DNA from: Orrella dioscoreae
GTDB taxonomy: Bacteria > Pseudomonadota > Gammaproteobacteria > Burkholderiales > Burkholderiaceae_B
DNA: 64,000 nt
Direction: 5' to 3'
NCBI RefSeq assembly: GCF_900089455.2
Contig: NZ_LT907988.1
Coordinates: forward strand, 2,170,001 to 2,234,000
Shown here in pieces: positions 1-9,426 of the stretch (positions are counted from its first letter, which is position 1; every line of letters begins with the position of its first letter). The position numbers were made by a program, and so were the translations under genes. The notes under the pieces are model-generated. The model saw only the letters and a list, made by a program, of their open reading frames with translations, searched no databases and was not told the DNA's origin.

Positions 1-1
1 G

Positions 2-205
2 TTGGTCGACACCTTGCGGGCGGAACTGCAATCCACGGAATATGAACGCGCCCGGCAGGTCTGGGCCAAGCGTTATGCCGACAAGCCCGCCACCACCCCC
101 ACGGAATACGCGCGGCAGGCGCGCTTCCTGGCCGCGCGCGGGTTTGGCGCGGGCATCATCAGCAAGATCCTGAAAGGCAGCGGTCTGGACGACGACGCGC
201 TGTAG
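2..205 (+). CDS. recX: RecX regulatory protein, C-terminal part (5' truncated by window edge)
   Basis: The frame is open from the first bases to a TAG at 203-205, so this is the 3' end of a gene that starts upstream. The 67 visible residues are helical and basic. The pattern LQSTEYERARQVWAKRY, then ARQARFLAARGF, then ISKILKG fits the last three-helix repeat of RecX, which binds RecA filaments and modulates their activity. The short length and missing N-terminus limit certainty, but the position close to sucCD is seen in Bordetella-type genomes. The apparent TTG start at base 2 is probably internal. Confidence 0.75.
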   Translation: MVDTLRAELQSTEYERARQVWAKRYADKPATTPTEYARQARFLAARGFGAGIISKILKGSGLDDDAL

Positions 206-207
206 CG

Positions 208-1128
208 CTATCCCCGCACCGACTTGATACCCGCCAGGGTCTTGAAGCAGCCCTCCCGGGCAATGTTCAGGAAGTCCTGGATATAGGACGCCTGCGCATC
301 TTCCGTCCGCACGGCGGCATGCAGCGTGCACCAGACGCCTTGGGGACCCAGGTGCACCACGTCCATCCAGCCTTGGTCCAGATACTCGGTCAACGCCCAA
401 TTGGGCAGCGCCGCAACGCCGCGGTTGCTGGCCACCAGTTGGGCAATGATGGGCGTGAGTTCCGCACGGCGGATGCTGGCGGGCTCGACGTCCGCCGGGT
501 CCAGGAACTGCGTGAAGACATCCAGGCGCTGCTTGTCCACCGGATAGGTGATGAGCACCTGGTCGGCCAGTTGCGCCGGATCAATGAACTTGCTGCCCGC
601 CAGCGGATTGGCCTGGGCCACGGCCAGCACTACTTCATAGCGAAAAAGCGGGATGTACTCCACGGCTTCCAGCGGCTGGGGGTCGGAGGTGATGACGAGG
701 TCCAGATCGCCGCGTACCAGGGCGGGCAGGGGGGCGAAGGAGAACGCGGCGGAGAGGTCCATGCTGACCTCGGGCCATTGGCCGCGGAAGGTATCCAGCG
801 CAGGCATCAGCCACTGGAAGCACGAGTGGCATTCGATGGCCAGGTGCAGCCTGCCCGTGCGGCCGGCTGCCAGGCGTTGCAGTTCCCGTTCCGTGGCGCG
901 GATGCGGGGCAGCACCTCATCGGCCAGGGCCAGCACGCGCAGGCCCGCGGTGGTCAGGCGCGCGGGACGCGTGCGGCGGTTCAGCAAGGGCGTGCCCAGG
1001 CGTGACTCCAGTTCGCGCAATTGATGCGACAGCGCCGATTGCGTCAGGTGCAGCCGCTCGGCGGCCTCGAGCAGGCTGCCGCCGTCACGGATGGCGGCCA
1101 GAGTTTCCAGGTGGCGAATTTCAAGCAT
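208..1128 (-). CDS. metR: LysR-family transcriptional activator MetR
   Basis: A 306-residue LysR-type regulator. The N-terminal winged helix-turn-helix occupies about residues 1-60 (GSLLEAAERLHLTQSALSHQLRELE region), followed by an effector-binding domain typical of MetR (LHLAIECHSCFQWLMPAL). MetR activates methionine biosynthesis genes with homocysteine as co-effector. The gene is divergent from metE across a 182-bp gap holding two MetR-box-like sites, the classical arrangement in which MetR controls metE and often its own gene. The stop lies two bases from the end of recX on the opposite strand, so the two genes converge tightly. Confidence 0.9.
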   Translation of the reverse strand: MLEIRHLETLAAIRDGGSLLEAAERLHLTQSALSHQLRELESRLGTPLLNRRTRPARLTTAGLRVLALADEVLPRIRATERELQRLAAGRTGRLHLAIECHSCFQWLMPALDTFRGQWPEVSMDLSAAFSFAPLPALVRGDLDLVITSDPQPLEAVEYIPLFRYEVVLAVAQANPLAGSKFIDPAQLADQVLITYPVDKQRLDVFTQFLDPADVEPASIRRAELTPIIAQLVASNRGVAALPNWALTEYLDQGWMDVVHLGPQGVWCTLHAAVRTEDAQASYIQDFLNIAREGCFKTLAGIKSVRG

Positions 1129-1204
1129 GGGAAAGGGCGGCGGGCGCGGCGGCAGGGAAGAGGGGCCCTGGCGATATGCGCCGGGGTCAGAAGTCTATAT
1201 GTTA

Positions 1205-1217
1205 TGAAATTTCCTCA
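1205..1217 (+). promoter_or_regulatory. Candidate MetR box 1
   Basis: The 13-mer TGAAATTTCCTCA differs from the enterobacterial MetR consensus TGAANNTNNTTCA at one position. It lies in the AT-rich part of the metR-metE gap, 94 bp before the metE start. Its centre is 31 bp (about three helical turns) from a second box. The function is inferred from sequence and gene context. Confidence 0.6.
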
Positions 1218-1235
1218 ATCATTTCATGCAAAATT

Positions 1236-1248
1236 TGATTTTGATTCA
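1236..1248 (+). promoter_or_regulatory. Candidate MetR box 2
   Basis: The 13-mer TGATTTTGATTCA also differs from TGAANNTNNTTCA at one position. It is 63 bp upstream of the metE start and in helical phase with box 1, as expected for two dimers acting together on the metE promoter. Inferred from motif and position. Confidence 0.6.
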
Positions 1249-1310
1249 TGGAATGGTCCGCTGACAATATCGCACTGATTGAAAATTCTTTGCGAAAAGG
1301 CGGACTCACC

Positions 1311-3608
1311 ATGACGACCATTCATAATCTGGGCTTCCCCCGCATCGGCGTGCAGCGTGAGCTGAAGCATGCGGTGGAGGCCTATTGGGCAGGCAAGCAG
1401 GATGCTGCTGCGCTGGAAAACGTGGGCCGCGAATTGCGCGCCCGCCATTGGCAGGTGCAGGCCAGCGCCGGCGTGGCGCACGTGCCGGTGGGCGACTTCG
1501 CCTGGTACGACCAGATCCTGGAGTGGACGACCACGCTGGGCGCCGTGCCCGCCCGCTTCGGCCAGCCGGAGGGCGCGCCCGTGTCGCTGGACACCTTGTT
1601 CCGCATGGGCCGGGGCCGCGCGCCCACGGGCACCCCGGCAGCGGCTTGCGAGATGACCAAGTGGTTCGATACGAACTACCACTACATCGTCCCCGAACTG
1701 ACGCCGGGCCAGACCTTCCGCATTGCCCGGGAAAGCCTGTTCGACCAGGTGCGCGAGGCGCAGGCCCTGGGCCATGACGTGAAGCCCGTCATTCCCGGGC
1801 CGCTGACCTGGCTGTGGCTGGGCAAGGGCGACAGCTTTGGCGCGGGCGCGGGCGACGAAGGCAAGTTGGCGCTGCTGGAGGCGCTGCTGCCTGTCTATGA
1901 AGACGTGCTGGCCCGCCTGGCCAAGCTGGGCGTGGCCTGGGTGCAGGTCGACGAGCCCGTCCTGGTGCTGGACCTGCCGCCGGCGTGGAAGCAGGCTTTC
2001 CAGGCGGTGTATGCCCGCCTGGCCGCCAGCCCGGTGAAGCTCCTGCTGGCGACGTATTTCGGCGGCCTGCGCGACAACCTGCAATGGGCGGCGGCGCTGC
2101 CGGTGGCGGGCCTGCACGTGGACCTGGTGCGCGCGCCGGACCAACTCCAGCCCGTGCTGGCTGCGCTGGGCAAGGACAAGGTCCTGTCGGCGGGCGTCAT
2201 CAATGGCCGCAACATCTGGCGCGCCGACCTGGATGCGGCGCAAGCGCTGCTGGCGCCTGCCGCCGCAGCCCTGGGCGAGCGGCTGTGGGTCGCGCCCTCG
2301 TGCTCGCTGCTGCACGTGCCGGTGGACTTGGCCAAGGAAAGCGGCCTGGACGCCGAGCTGCGCGGCTGGCTTTCCTTTGCCACGCAGAAGCTGGACGAAC
2401 TGAGCCTGCTGGCCCGCGCGCTGGGCGGATCGCCGGATCCCGCTGCCCAGCGGGCGCTGGCGGCGCAGCGCGATGCCCTGGCCGCGCGCCGCCAGTCGCC
2501 GCGCATCCACAATCCGGCCGTGGCGGCCCGGCTGGCAAAGATCCAGGCGGTTTCGCGTGACCGGGCACCCTTCGCCGAGCGTATCGCCGCCCAGCAGGCA
2601 GCGCTGTCGCTGCCGGCCTATCCCACCACCACCATCGGTTCCTTCCCGCAGACGGCCGAGATCCGCGGCCTGCGCCGTGACTGGAAGTCGGGCGCCCTGG
2701 GCGACGCGGCCTATGAGGAGGCCATCCGCGCCGAGATCGAGCGCGTGGTGCGCTTCCAGGAAAAGGCGGGCCTGGACGTGCTGGTGCACGGCGAACCCGA
2801 GCGCAACGACATGGTCGAGTATTTCGGCGAACTCCTGGCGGGCTTCGCCTTCACGCAGAACGGCTGGGTGCAGAGCTATGGTTCGCGTTGCGTGAAGCCG
2901 CCCATCATCTTCGGCGACGTGGCCCGCCCGGCGCCGATGACCGTGGGCTGGTCCGCCTATGCGCAGTCGCTGACCAGCAAGCCGATGAAGGGCATGCTGA
3001 CGGGCCCGGTCACCATCCTGCAGTGGTCCTTCGTGCGGGACGACCAGCCGCGCCAGGAAACCTGCCGCCAGCTGGCGTTGGCGCTGCGCGACGAAGTGGT
3101 GGACCTGGAGCAGGCGGGCATCCGCGTCATCCAGATCGACGAGCCGGCCTTCCGCGAAGGCCTGCCGTTGCGCCGTGACGACTGGCGGGCGTATCTCGAC
3201 TGGGCGGTGGATTGCTTCCGCCTGTCGACGGCGGGTGTGCGGGACGACACGCAGATCCACACCCATATGTGCTATTCCGAGTTCAACGACATCATCGCGT
3301 CGATCGCGGCGATGGATGCCGACGTGATCACCATCGAAACGTCGCGCTCGAACATGGAGCTGCTGGAAGCCTTCGAGGACTTCAGCTATCCGAACGACAT
3401 CGGACCCGGGGTGTACGACATCCACTCGCCGAACGTGCCCGAGGTGGACTGGATGGTGGGGCTCATGAAGAAGGCCGCCTCGCGCCTGCCCAAGGAACGC
3501 CTGTGGGTGAATCCGGACTGCGGGCTGAAGACGCGCGCCTGGCCCGAGACCGAGGCCGCGCTGGCCAGCATGGTCGAGGCCGCGCGCCAACTGCGCCAGG
3601 CGGCCTGA
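1311..3608 (+). CDS. metE: Cobalamin-independent methionine synthase
   Basis: 5-methyltetrahydropteroyltriglutamate-homocysteine methyltransferase, the B12-independent last step of methionine synthesis in the cytoplasm. The product is 765 residues, the usual family length. The N-terminal half begins with the family signature [16 protein letters not shown]. The C-terminal catalytic half carries zinc ligands visible as HTHMC (H652, C654) and NPDCG (C737), plus the [14 protein letters not shown] substrate loop. The start was placed at 1311 rather than the upstream in-frame ATG at 1248, because the family N-terminus begins here, a GGCGGA-type ribosome site precedes it, and the 1248 ATG overlaps MetR box 2. 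It is divergent from metR and very probably MetR-regulated. Confidence 0.96.
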   Translation: MTTIHNLGFPRIGVQRELKHAVEAYWAGKQDAAALENVGRELRARHWQVQASAGVAHVPVGDFAWYDQILEWTTTLGAVPARFGQPEGAPVSLDTLFRMGRGRAPTGTPAAACEMTKWFDTNYHYIVPELTPGQTFRIARESLFDQVREAQALGHDVKPVIPGPLTWLWLGKGDSFGAGAGDEGKLALLEALLPVYEDVLARLAKLGVAWVQVDEPVLVLDLPPAWKQAFQAVYARLAASPVKLLLATYFGGLRDNLQWAAALPVAGLHVDLVRAPDQLQPVLAALGKDKVLSAGVINGRNIWRADLDAAQALLAPAAAALGERLWVAPSCSLLHVPVDLAKESGLDAELRGWLSFATQKLDELSLLARALGGSPDPAAQRALAAQRDALAARRQSPRIHNPAVAARLAKIQAVSRDRAPFAERIAAQQAALSLPAYPTTTIGSFPQTAEIRGLRRDWKSGALGDAAYEEAIRAEIERVVRFQEKAGLDVLVHGEPERNDMVEYFGELLAGFAFTQNGWVQSYGSRCVKPPIIFGDVARPAPMTVGWSAYAQSLTSKPMKGMLTGPVTILQWSFVRDDQPRQETCRQLALALRDEVVDLEQAGIRVIQIDEPAFREGLPLRRDDWRAYLDWAVDCFRLSTAGVRDDTQIHTHMCYSEFNDIIASIAAMDADVITIETSRSNMELLEAFEDFSYPNDIGPGVYDIHSPNVPEVDWMVGLMKKAASRLPKERLWVNPDCGLKTRAWPETEAALASMVEAARQLRQAA

Positions 3609-3624
3609 GGGCGGCAGGGGCAGG

Positions 3625-3645
3625 GGTTCGGGTAAACCCGAATCC
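3625..3645 (+). terminator. Hairpin downstream of metE
   Basis: TTCGGG, loop TAAA, CCCGAA form a perfect 6-bp stem, extendable by flanking G/C pairs, 17 bp after the metE stop. No T-run follows, so it is a weak or Rho-assisted 3' end rather than a classical terminator. Confidence 0.4.
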
Positions 3646-3769
3646 TTGCTGCGCGCGGGTTGGCGGGACATGGGGTGTTCATTAGGCTGAGCTATACTTT
3701 TGTGCTTTGTTGCTCCGCAACACTCATCGTTTCAGCTTACAGGTCCGCCCACCGCCGCCCGCGTTCGTC

Positions 3770-4321
3770 ATGCCGCTTTCGCCCTCCACCGCCAGTCGCC
3801 AGCCGCTGCACACGCGTTGCGTGCGCGTCGAGGCATTTGGCCGTGACGATGGGCTCTGGGATCTGGAAGCCCAGATGACAGACGTGAAGTCGTACGACTT
3901 CCCCGGCAGGAAAGGCCTGCACAAGGCAGGCGATCCCGTGCACGACATGCACCTGCGGATCACCATCGACGCCGATTTCAACGTGCTTGCCGCCGAGGCC
4001 GCCTACGATGCGGCGCCCTATGGCACAGGCTGCTCCGCCATCGAACCCTCCTATGACGGCCTGGTCGGCCTGAACCTGCTGCGCGGCTTTCGCCAGCGGG
4101 TCAAGGAGCGCTTCAGCCGCGAGGCAGGCTGTACGCACATGACCGAACTTGCCGCCGTGCTGCCCACGGTGGCGGTGCAGACCATGGCGAATCGGCGCCG
4201 GACAGAACCCCAACCCGAGGACGTGCGTCCCTTCCAGCTGGGCGGCTGCCATGCCTTGCGCCTGGATGGGCCCATGGTCAAGGAACACTATCCCCGCTGG
4301 TACGTCGAGCCCACGGGCTAG
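3770..4321 (+). CDS. DUF2889 domain-containing protein
   Basis: A 183-residue protein of the DUF2889 family, recognised by RCVRVEAFGRDDGLWDLEAQMTDVKSY near the N-terminus, the LHDMHLRITID-like core and the C-terminal CHALRLDGPMVKEHYPRWY. The molecular function of the family is unknown. No signal peptide or membrane segment is visible, so it is probably cytoplasmic. The start at 3770 keeps the conserved N-terminal block; an in-frame codon at 3707 would add 21 residues unlike the family. It lies 54 bp upstream of sucC on the same strand and could be co-transcribed with it. Confidence 0.8.
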   Translation: MPLSPSTASRQPLHTRCVRVEAFGRDDGLWDLEAQMTDVKSYDFPGRKGLHKAGDPVHDMHLRITIDADFNVLAAEAAYDAAPYGTGCSAIEPSYDGLVGLNLLRGFRQRVKERFSREAGCTHMTELAAVLPTVAVQTMANRRRTEPQPEDVRPFQLGGCHALRLDGPMVKEHYPRWYVEPTG

Positions 4322-4375
4322 GCGATGGGGGCCGCTCTTTTGCTTTTCACTCTCCTTCTGACAGACAGGTAACAC

Positions 4376-5536
4376 ATGAAAATCCACGAGTACCAAGGCA
4401 AGGAACTTCTAAAGCAGTTCGGCGTTCCCGTGCCGCGCGGCATCCCCGCATTTTCCGTCGACGAAGCCGTGGCTGCCGCTGAAAAGCTGGGTGGACCGGT
4501 CTGGGTCGTCAAGGCGCAAATCCACGCGGGTGGCCGCGGCAAGGGCGGCGGCGTGAAGCTGGCCCGTTCGCTGGACGACGTGCGCAAGCTGGCCTCGGAA
4601 ATCCTGGGCATGCAGCTGATCACGCACCAGACCGGCCCGCAAGGCCAGAAGGTCAATCGCCTGTACATCGAAGACGGCGCCGACATCCAGAAGGAATACT
4701 ACGTCTCGCTGGTCACCGACCGCGGCACGCAGCAGGTCGCCTTCATCGCCTCCAGCGAAGGCGGCATGGACATCGAGGAAGTGGCCCACGCCACCCCCGA
4801 GAAGATCATCACCGAATTCGTCGATCCGCTGACCGGCCTGTCGGCCGAGCAAGCCAAGAAGATCGCCGACGCGATCGGCCTGCCCGCCGACTCGACCGCC
4901 CAGGCCGTGGATGTGTTCCAGAAGCTCTACAAGTGCTACATGGACACCGACGCCTCGCTGGTCGAAATCAACCCGCTGAACCGTGACGGCAAGGGCAACA
5001 TCATCGCCCTGGACGCCAAGTTCAACTTCGACTCGAACGCGCTGTTCCGCCATCCCGAAATCGTGGCCTACCGCGACCTGGACGAAGAAGACCCGGCTGA
5101 AATCGAAGCCAGCAAGTTCGACCTGGCCTACATCCAGCTCGACGGCAACATCGGCTGCCTGGTGAACGGCGCCGGCCTGGCCATGGCCACGATGGACACC
5201 ATCAAGCTGTTCGGCGGCGAGCCCGCGAACTTCCTGGACGTCGGCGGTGGCGCCACGGCCGAGAAGGTCACCGAAGCCTTCAAGATCATGCTGAAGAACG
5301 AAAGCGTGAAGGCGATCCTGGTCAACATCTTCGGCGGCATCATGCGCTGCGACGTGATCGCCGAAGGCGTGATCACCGCGTGCAAGGCCGTGAACCTGAG
5401 CGTGCCGCTGGTCGTGCGCATGAAGGGCACGAACGAAGAGCTGGGCAAGAAGATGCTGGCCGAGTCCGGCCTGCCGATCATCAGCGCCGACACGATGGCC
5501 GAAGCCGCCACCAAAGTCGTTGCCGCCGCCAAGTAA
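4376..5536 (+). CDS. sucC: Succinyl-CoA synthetase beta subunit (ADP-forming)
   Basis: The 386-residue beta subunit of succinate-CoA ligase, which makes ATP (or GTP) from succinyl-CoA in the TCA cycle. It starts [22 protein letters not shown], the hallmark N-terminus. The ATP-grasp region includes [16 protein letters not shown], and the CoA-ligase domain contains [13 protein letters not shown] and [13 protein letters not shown]. Length is normal. It is followed 22 bp later by sucD, forming the standard sucCD operon. Confidence 0.98.
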   Translation: MKIHEYQGKELLKQFGVPVPRGIPAFSVDEAVAAAEKLGGPVWVVKAQIHAGGRGKGGGVKLARSLDDVRKLASEILGMQLITHQTGPQGQKVNRLYIEDGADIQKEYYVSLVTDRGTQQVAFIASSEGGMDIEEVAHATPEKIITEFVDPLTGLSAEQAKKIADAIGLPADSTAQAVDVFQKLYKCYMDTDASLVEINPLNRDGKGNIIALDAKFNFDSNALFRHPEIVAYRDLDEEDPAEIEASKFDLAYIQLDGNIGCLVNGAGLAMATMDTIKLFGGEPANFLDVGGGATAEKVTEAFKIMLKNESVKAILVNIFGGIMRCDVIAEGVITACKAVNLSVPLVVRMKGTNEELGKKMLAESGLPIISADTMAEAATKVVAAAK

Positions 5537-5558
5537 GAATTAGCCAAGGAAACTGTAA

Positions 5559-6440
<882 letters not shown>

Positions 6441-6454
6441 CAGGCACGGGCTTG

Positions 6455-6491
6455 CCGTGACCGGCGCGCCAGCAGGCGCGTCGGGTCACGG
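6455..6491 (+). other. Inverted repeat after sucD
   Basis: CCGTGACC and GGTCACGG form an 8-bp stem around a GC-rich interior starting 15 bp after the sucD stop. There is no T-run. It sits just before the intrinsic terminator and may stabilise the 3' end of the sucCD transcript. Confidence 0.5.
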
Positions 6492-6508
6492 CGCCAGGCA
6501 CGATCCCC

Positions 6509-6554
6509 ACCCCGCCAAGCAGGCGCATGCCTGTCTGGCGGGGTGTTTTGTTTT
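6509..6554 (+). terminator. Rho-independent terminator of sucCD
   Basis: ACCCCGCCA (6509-6517) pairs with TGGCGGGGT (6536-6544), with an inner CAGGC/GCCTG pairing, and is followed by GTTTTGTTTT. This is a textbook intrinsic terminator about 70 bp after sucD. The rest of the 369-bp gap to the next gene shows no further feature I can support. Confidence 0.85.
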
Positions 6555-6809
6555 CAGCGCACGTCCTGTCGTCATGGGTACCGATGCCGTGCCGCCCAGG
6601 CCCCACGGGCCTTTTCACGTTTTCCGCATTCAAGCAAACGTCAGGTGGGGAAAGCTGCCTGAAACTACAATGACAGGAAAGTCGACACAAGAACGACACA
6701 ATCATTCCGTCCGCAACAATCGCCACCCTCGGCTCGCGCAAGGCGATGGACGTCCGGCAACCACGCGCCTTTGCGTCTGCCCATACCTATATATTGGAAC
6801 CGAGGGAAA

Positions 6810-7514
6810 ATGGAACTGTCTTCCACCGCTTTCTGGATCGCCCTGATCCAGATCATCTGGGTCAACATCCTGCTGTCCGGCGACAACGCCGTCGTCATCG
6901 CGTTGGCCGCGCGCGCATTGCCACAACACCAGCAACGCACCGCCATCGTGGCGGGCTCGGCCGCCGCCATCATCATGCGGATCGTGCTGACGCTGGTGGC
7001 CGCCCAGTTGCTGCTGCTGCCGTGGCTGAAGGTCGTGGGTGCCATCCTGCTGGTCTATATCGGCGTGAGTCTGCTCATGCCCGAAGGCGAGGAAGAGGGC
7101 GGCGGCGCCAAGCAGGGCACGCTGTGGACGGCGATCCGCACCATCATGGTGGCGGACCTGGTGATGAGCCTGGACAACGTGGTGGCCGTGGCCGCCGCCG
7201 CCATGGGCGACACGACACTGCTGGTGGTGGGCCTGGCCATCAGCATCCCGCTGGTCATCTTCGGCAGCTCGCTGCTGCTCAAGATCATCGATCGCTTCCC
7301 GCTCATCGTCTGGGTCGGCGCCGCGCTACTGGGCTTCGTGGCGGGCGAGATGTTCGTCGGCGACCCCGCGCTGGACGCGCCGCTGCATCGCTTCGATGCC
7401 ATGCTGGGCATCTCGCATCACACGCTGTCGCTGGCTTCGGGTGTGGTGGGTGCGCTATTGGTGCTGGGGCTTGCTAGGGTTTTCCTTAAAAATAAGCAGA
7501 AAGTCGAAGGCTGA
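6810..7514 (+). CDS. TerC family integral membrane protein (paralogue 1)
   Basis: A 234-residue multi-pass inner-membrane protein of the TerC family (YjbE/YkoY group), linked to metal-ion homeostasis, notably Mn export, in several bacteria. The two family motifs are visible: LSGDNAVVIALAAR near residue 20 and VADLVMSLDNVVAVAAAA near residue 115, both with the conserved membrane-embedded Asp-Asn. About seven hydrophobic segments are present. ATG 6810 was chosen because GAGGGA precedes it and the family N-terminus (MELSSTAFW) starts there; an in-frame ATG at 6771 would add 13 residues. A second TerC paralogue follows after a terminator-like hairpin. Confidence 0.9.
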   Translation: MELSSTAFWIALIQIIWVNILLSGDNAVVIALAARALPQHQQRTAIVAGSAAAIIMRIVLTLVAAQLLLLPWLKVVGAILLVYIGVSLLMPEGEEEGGGAKQGTLWTAIRTIMVADLVMSLDNVVAVAAAAMGDTTLLVVGLAISIPLVIFGSSLLLKIIDRFPLIVWVGAALLGFVAGEMFVGDPALDAPLHRFDAMLGISHHTLSLASGVVGALLVLGLARVFLKNKQKVEG

Positions 7515-7540
7515 ATGAAAGCTGAACTACAATCCTCGGC

Positions 7541-7587
7541 CTCGACATAGCGAGAGGCGCCAAATTCCCGGCGCCGCCGTTTTTTTT
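7541..7587 (+). terminator. Overlapping hairpins and T-run between the two TerC genes
   Basis: GGCGCC (7556-7561) and GGCGCC (7570-7575) can form a hairpin, followed after GCCG by eight T (7580-7587). An upstream stem (GCCTCG pairing with CGAGAGGC, one bulge) ends at about 7557 and overlaps the first, so the two are partly exclusive. It may be a simple terminator for the first terC gene or an attenuator in the leader of the second. Confidence 0.5.
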
Positions 7588-7610
7588 CAAAGCCGTAGGG
7601 GGAGTTCAAA

Positions 7611-8318
7611 GTGCTAGAGTTTTTCCAGACCCTGAGCTGGGCAGCAGTGTTCCAGATCATCCTGATCGACATCCTGCTGGGGGGCGACAACGCCGTCGTG
7701 ATCGCGCTGGCGTGCCGCAACCTGGCGCCCAAGCAGCGCATGCAGGGCATTCTGTGGGGGACGGCGGGCGCCATCATCCTGCGCGTCATCCTGATCTTCT
7801 TCGCGCTGACGCTGCTGACCATCCCGTTCCTGAAGATCGTCGGCGCATTGCTGCTGGTGTGGATCGGCGTGAAGCTGCTGATTCCGGAAGATGACCATCA
7901 CGACAACATCAAGGGCGGGTCTTCCATCCTTGCGGCCATCAAGACCATCATCGTGGCCGACTTCGTGATGAGCCTGGACAACGTCATCGCCATCGCCGGC
8001 GCGGCGCAGAACGCCCACGCCGACCACCAGCTGGGCCTGGTGATCTTCGGTCTGGTCGTGAGCGTGCCCATCATCATCTGGGGCAGCACGCTGGTCCTGA
8101 AGCTGATCGACCGCTTCCCGCTGGTCGTGACTTTCGGCGCTGCACTGTTGGGCTGGATCGCCGGCGGCATGCTGATCACCGATATCATGATCGAGCGCAA
8201 CTTCGGCGTTCAGCCGCTTGTGGTCAAATTGACGGCTGAAGTCATCGGCGCCGTGCTGGTGGTCCTCCTGGGCCGCTACCTGGCTAGCCGCAAGAAAACC
8301 GCCGTCACGGAAGCCTGA
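7611..8318 (+). CDS. TerC family integral membrane protein (paralogue 2)
   Basis: A 235-residue TerC-family membrane protein, clearly paralogous to its upstream neighbour. It has LGGDNAVVIALACR near residue 22 and VADFVMSLDNVIAIAGAA near residue 121. A His/Asp-rich loop (EDDHHDN) after the third membrane segment distinguishes it from the first copy and could touch metal. It starts with GTG at 7611, with a very strong AGGGGGAG ribosome site at 7597-7604. A putative role in metal-ion transport is inferred from the family only. Confidence 0.9.
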   Translation: MLEFFQTLSWAAVFQIILIDILLGGDNAVVIALACRNLAPKQRMQGILWGTAGAIILRVILIFFALTLLTIPFLKIVGALLLVWIGVKLLIPEDDHHDNIKGGSSILAAIKTIIVADFVMSLDNVIAIAGAAQNAHADHQLGLVIFGLVVSVPIIIWGSTLVLKLIDRFPLVVTFGAALLGWIAGGMLITDIMIERNFGVQPLVVKLTAEVIGAVLVVLLGRYLASRKKTAVTEA

Positions 8319-8321
8319 GTC

Positions 8322-8444
8322 ATGAGTCTGCGCAAGTCCTCCCAGCCCCACCAAGCCGAAACTGGTCTTAGCCTGTTGGGAGGCTTGCTCGTGCTGGCGG
8401 TGATCGGCATCGCCGTCGCCGTCGCGGCCCAGTTCCTGATCTGA
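8322..8444 (+). CDS. Small single-pass membrane peptide (40 aa), unknown
   Basis: An ATG three bases after the second terC stop opens a 40-codon frame ending at TGA 8442-8444. The product has a basic N-terminus ([15 protein letters not shown]) and one strongly hydrophobic C-terminal helix ending AVAAQFLI. Tight spacing after terC suggests co-translation, and hemC follows 17 bp later. I do not recognise a family. A small inner-membrane peptide is plausible, but coding status rests on composition and spacing only. Confidence 0.55.
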   Translation: MSLRKSSQPHQAETGLSLLGGLLVLAVIGIAVAVAAQFLI

Positions 8445-8461
8445 TCGCCAGAACAGAAGCC

Positions 8462-9424
8462 GTGTCCGTGCCAGCATTGCCAGACCCGTCACGCTTGGTT
8501 ATTGCGACCCGCGCGAGCCGGCTTGCCCTGTGGCAAGCCGAGCACGTGCGGGATCGCCTGCTGAAGCTGTATCCGAACTGCGAGGTCGAGCTGCTCAAGC
8601 TCACGACCCGTGGTGACCAGATTCTCGACCGCACCCTGTCCAAGGTGGGCGGCAAAGGCCTCTTCATCAAGGAGCTGGAAACAGCCCTGCTGGACGGCCG
8701 CGCGGATCTCGCCGTGCACTCCCTGAAGGACGTGCCGGTCGATCTGCATTCTCCTTTCTCCCTGACCGCCGTGCTGCAGCGCGCCGACCCGCGCGACGCG
8801 CTGGTGTCCCCGCGCCATGTCTCGCTGGCCGAGCTGCACGATGGGGCCGTTGTCGGCACGTCCAGCCTGCGCCGCGAGGCGCAACTGCGCGCCCGCCATC
8901 CTGGCCTGGTCGTGCGGCCGCTGCGCGGCAATCTCGACACCCGGCTGGGCAAGCTCGACGCGGGCGAGTACGACGCCATCGTGCTGGCCGCAGCGGGCCT
9001 GGAGCGCCTGGGCCTGGGCCATCGCATCGCTGGCCGTCTTTCTCCCGAAGACAGCCTGCCGGCCGCGGGGCAGGGCGCGCTGGGCATCGAAGTCCTGGAG
9101 ACCCGCGATGACCTGCGCGCCTGGCTGGCGCCGCTGGCCTGCGCCGAGACGACCGCCTGCGCGCTTGCCGAGCGCGCGGTGTCTCGGGCCCTGGGCGGTT
9201 CCTGCCAGGTGCCGCTGGCGGCCTACGCGGAATGCGAGGCCGGGCAGTTGCACCTGCGAGCCCTGGTGGCATCGCCCGATGGCCGGGCCATCCTGCGCGC
9301 CGAGGGGAATGGCCCCGTGGCCCAGGCGCAGGCCCTGGGCGAGGCGGCGGCCCGCACCCTGGTCGAGCAGGGCGCCGACCGCCTGCTTGCCGGCCTGATC
9401 GAACCCTCGTCGCCGGACGCCTGA
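8462..9424 (+). CDS. hemC: Porphobilinogen deaminase (hydroxymethylbilane synthase)
   Basis: A 320-residue enzyme that condenses four porphobilinogens to hydroxymethylbilane in haem biosynthesis. It shows [16 protein letters not shown], the KGLFIKELE and [11 protein letters not shown] motifs, and GGSCQVPL with the dipyrromethane-cofactor cysteine (C248). The start is GTG at 8462. It overlaps no other gene and leads directly into hemD (2 bases between stop and ATG), forming hemCDXY. Confidence 0.97.
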   Translation: MSVPALPDPSRLVIATRASRLALWQAEHVRDRLLKLYPNCEVELLKLTTRGDQILDRTLSKVGGKGLFIKELETALLDGRADLAVHSLKDVPVDLHSPFSLTAVLQRADPRDALVSPRHVSLAELHDGAVVGTSSLRREAQLRARHPGLVVRPLRGNLDTRLGKLDAGEYDAIVLAAAGLERLGLGHRIAGRLSPEDSLPAAGQGALGIEVLETRDDLRAWLAPLACAETTACALAERAVSRALGGSCQVPLAAYAECEAGQLHLRALVASPDGRAILRAEGNGPVAQAQALGEAAARTLVEQGADRLLAGLIEPSSPDA

Positions 9425-9426
9425 GC

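Noticed and set aside
1224-3671. 815-residue open frame antisense to metE
   Set aside because: A high-GC shadow of metE; no domain, and metE itself is certain.
6555-6809. yybP-ykoY Mn riboswitch upstream of the first terC gene
   Set aside because: TerC genes often carry it, but I could not find the conserved GGGGAGTAG-type core or the paired junction in this gap, so no claim is made.
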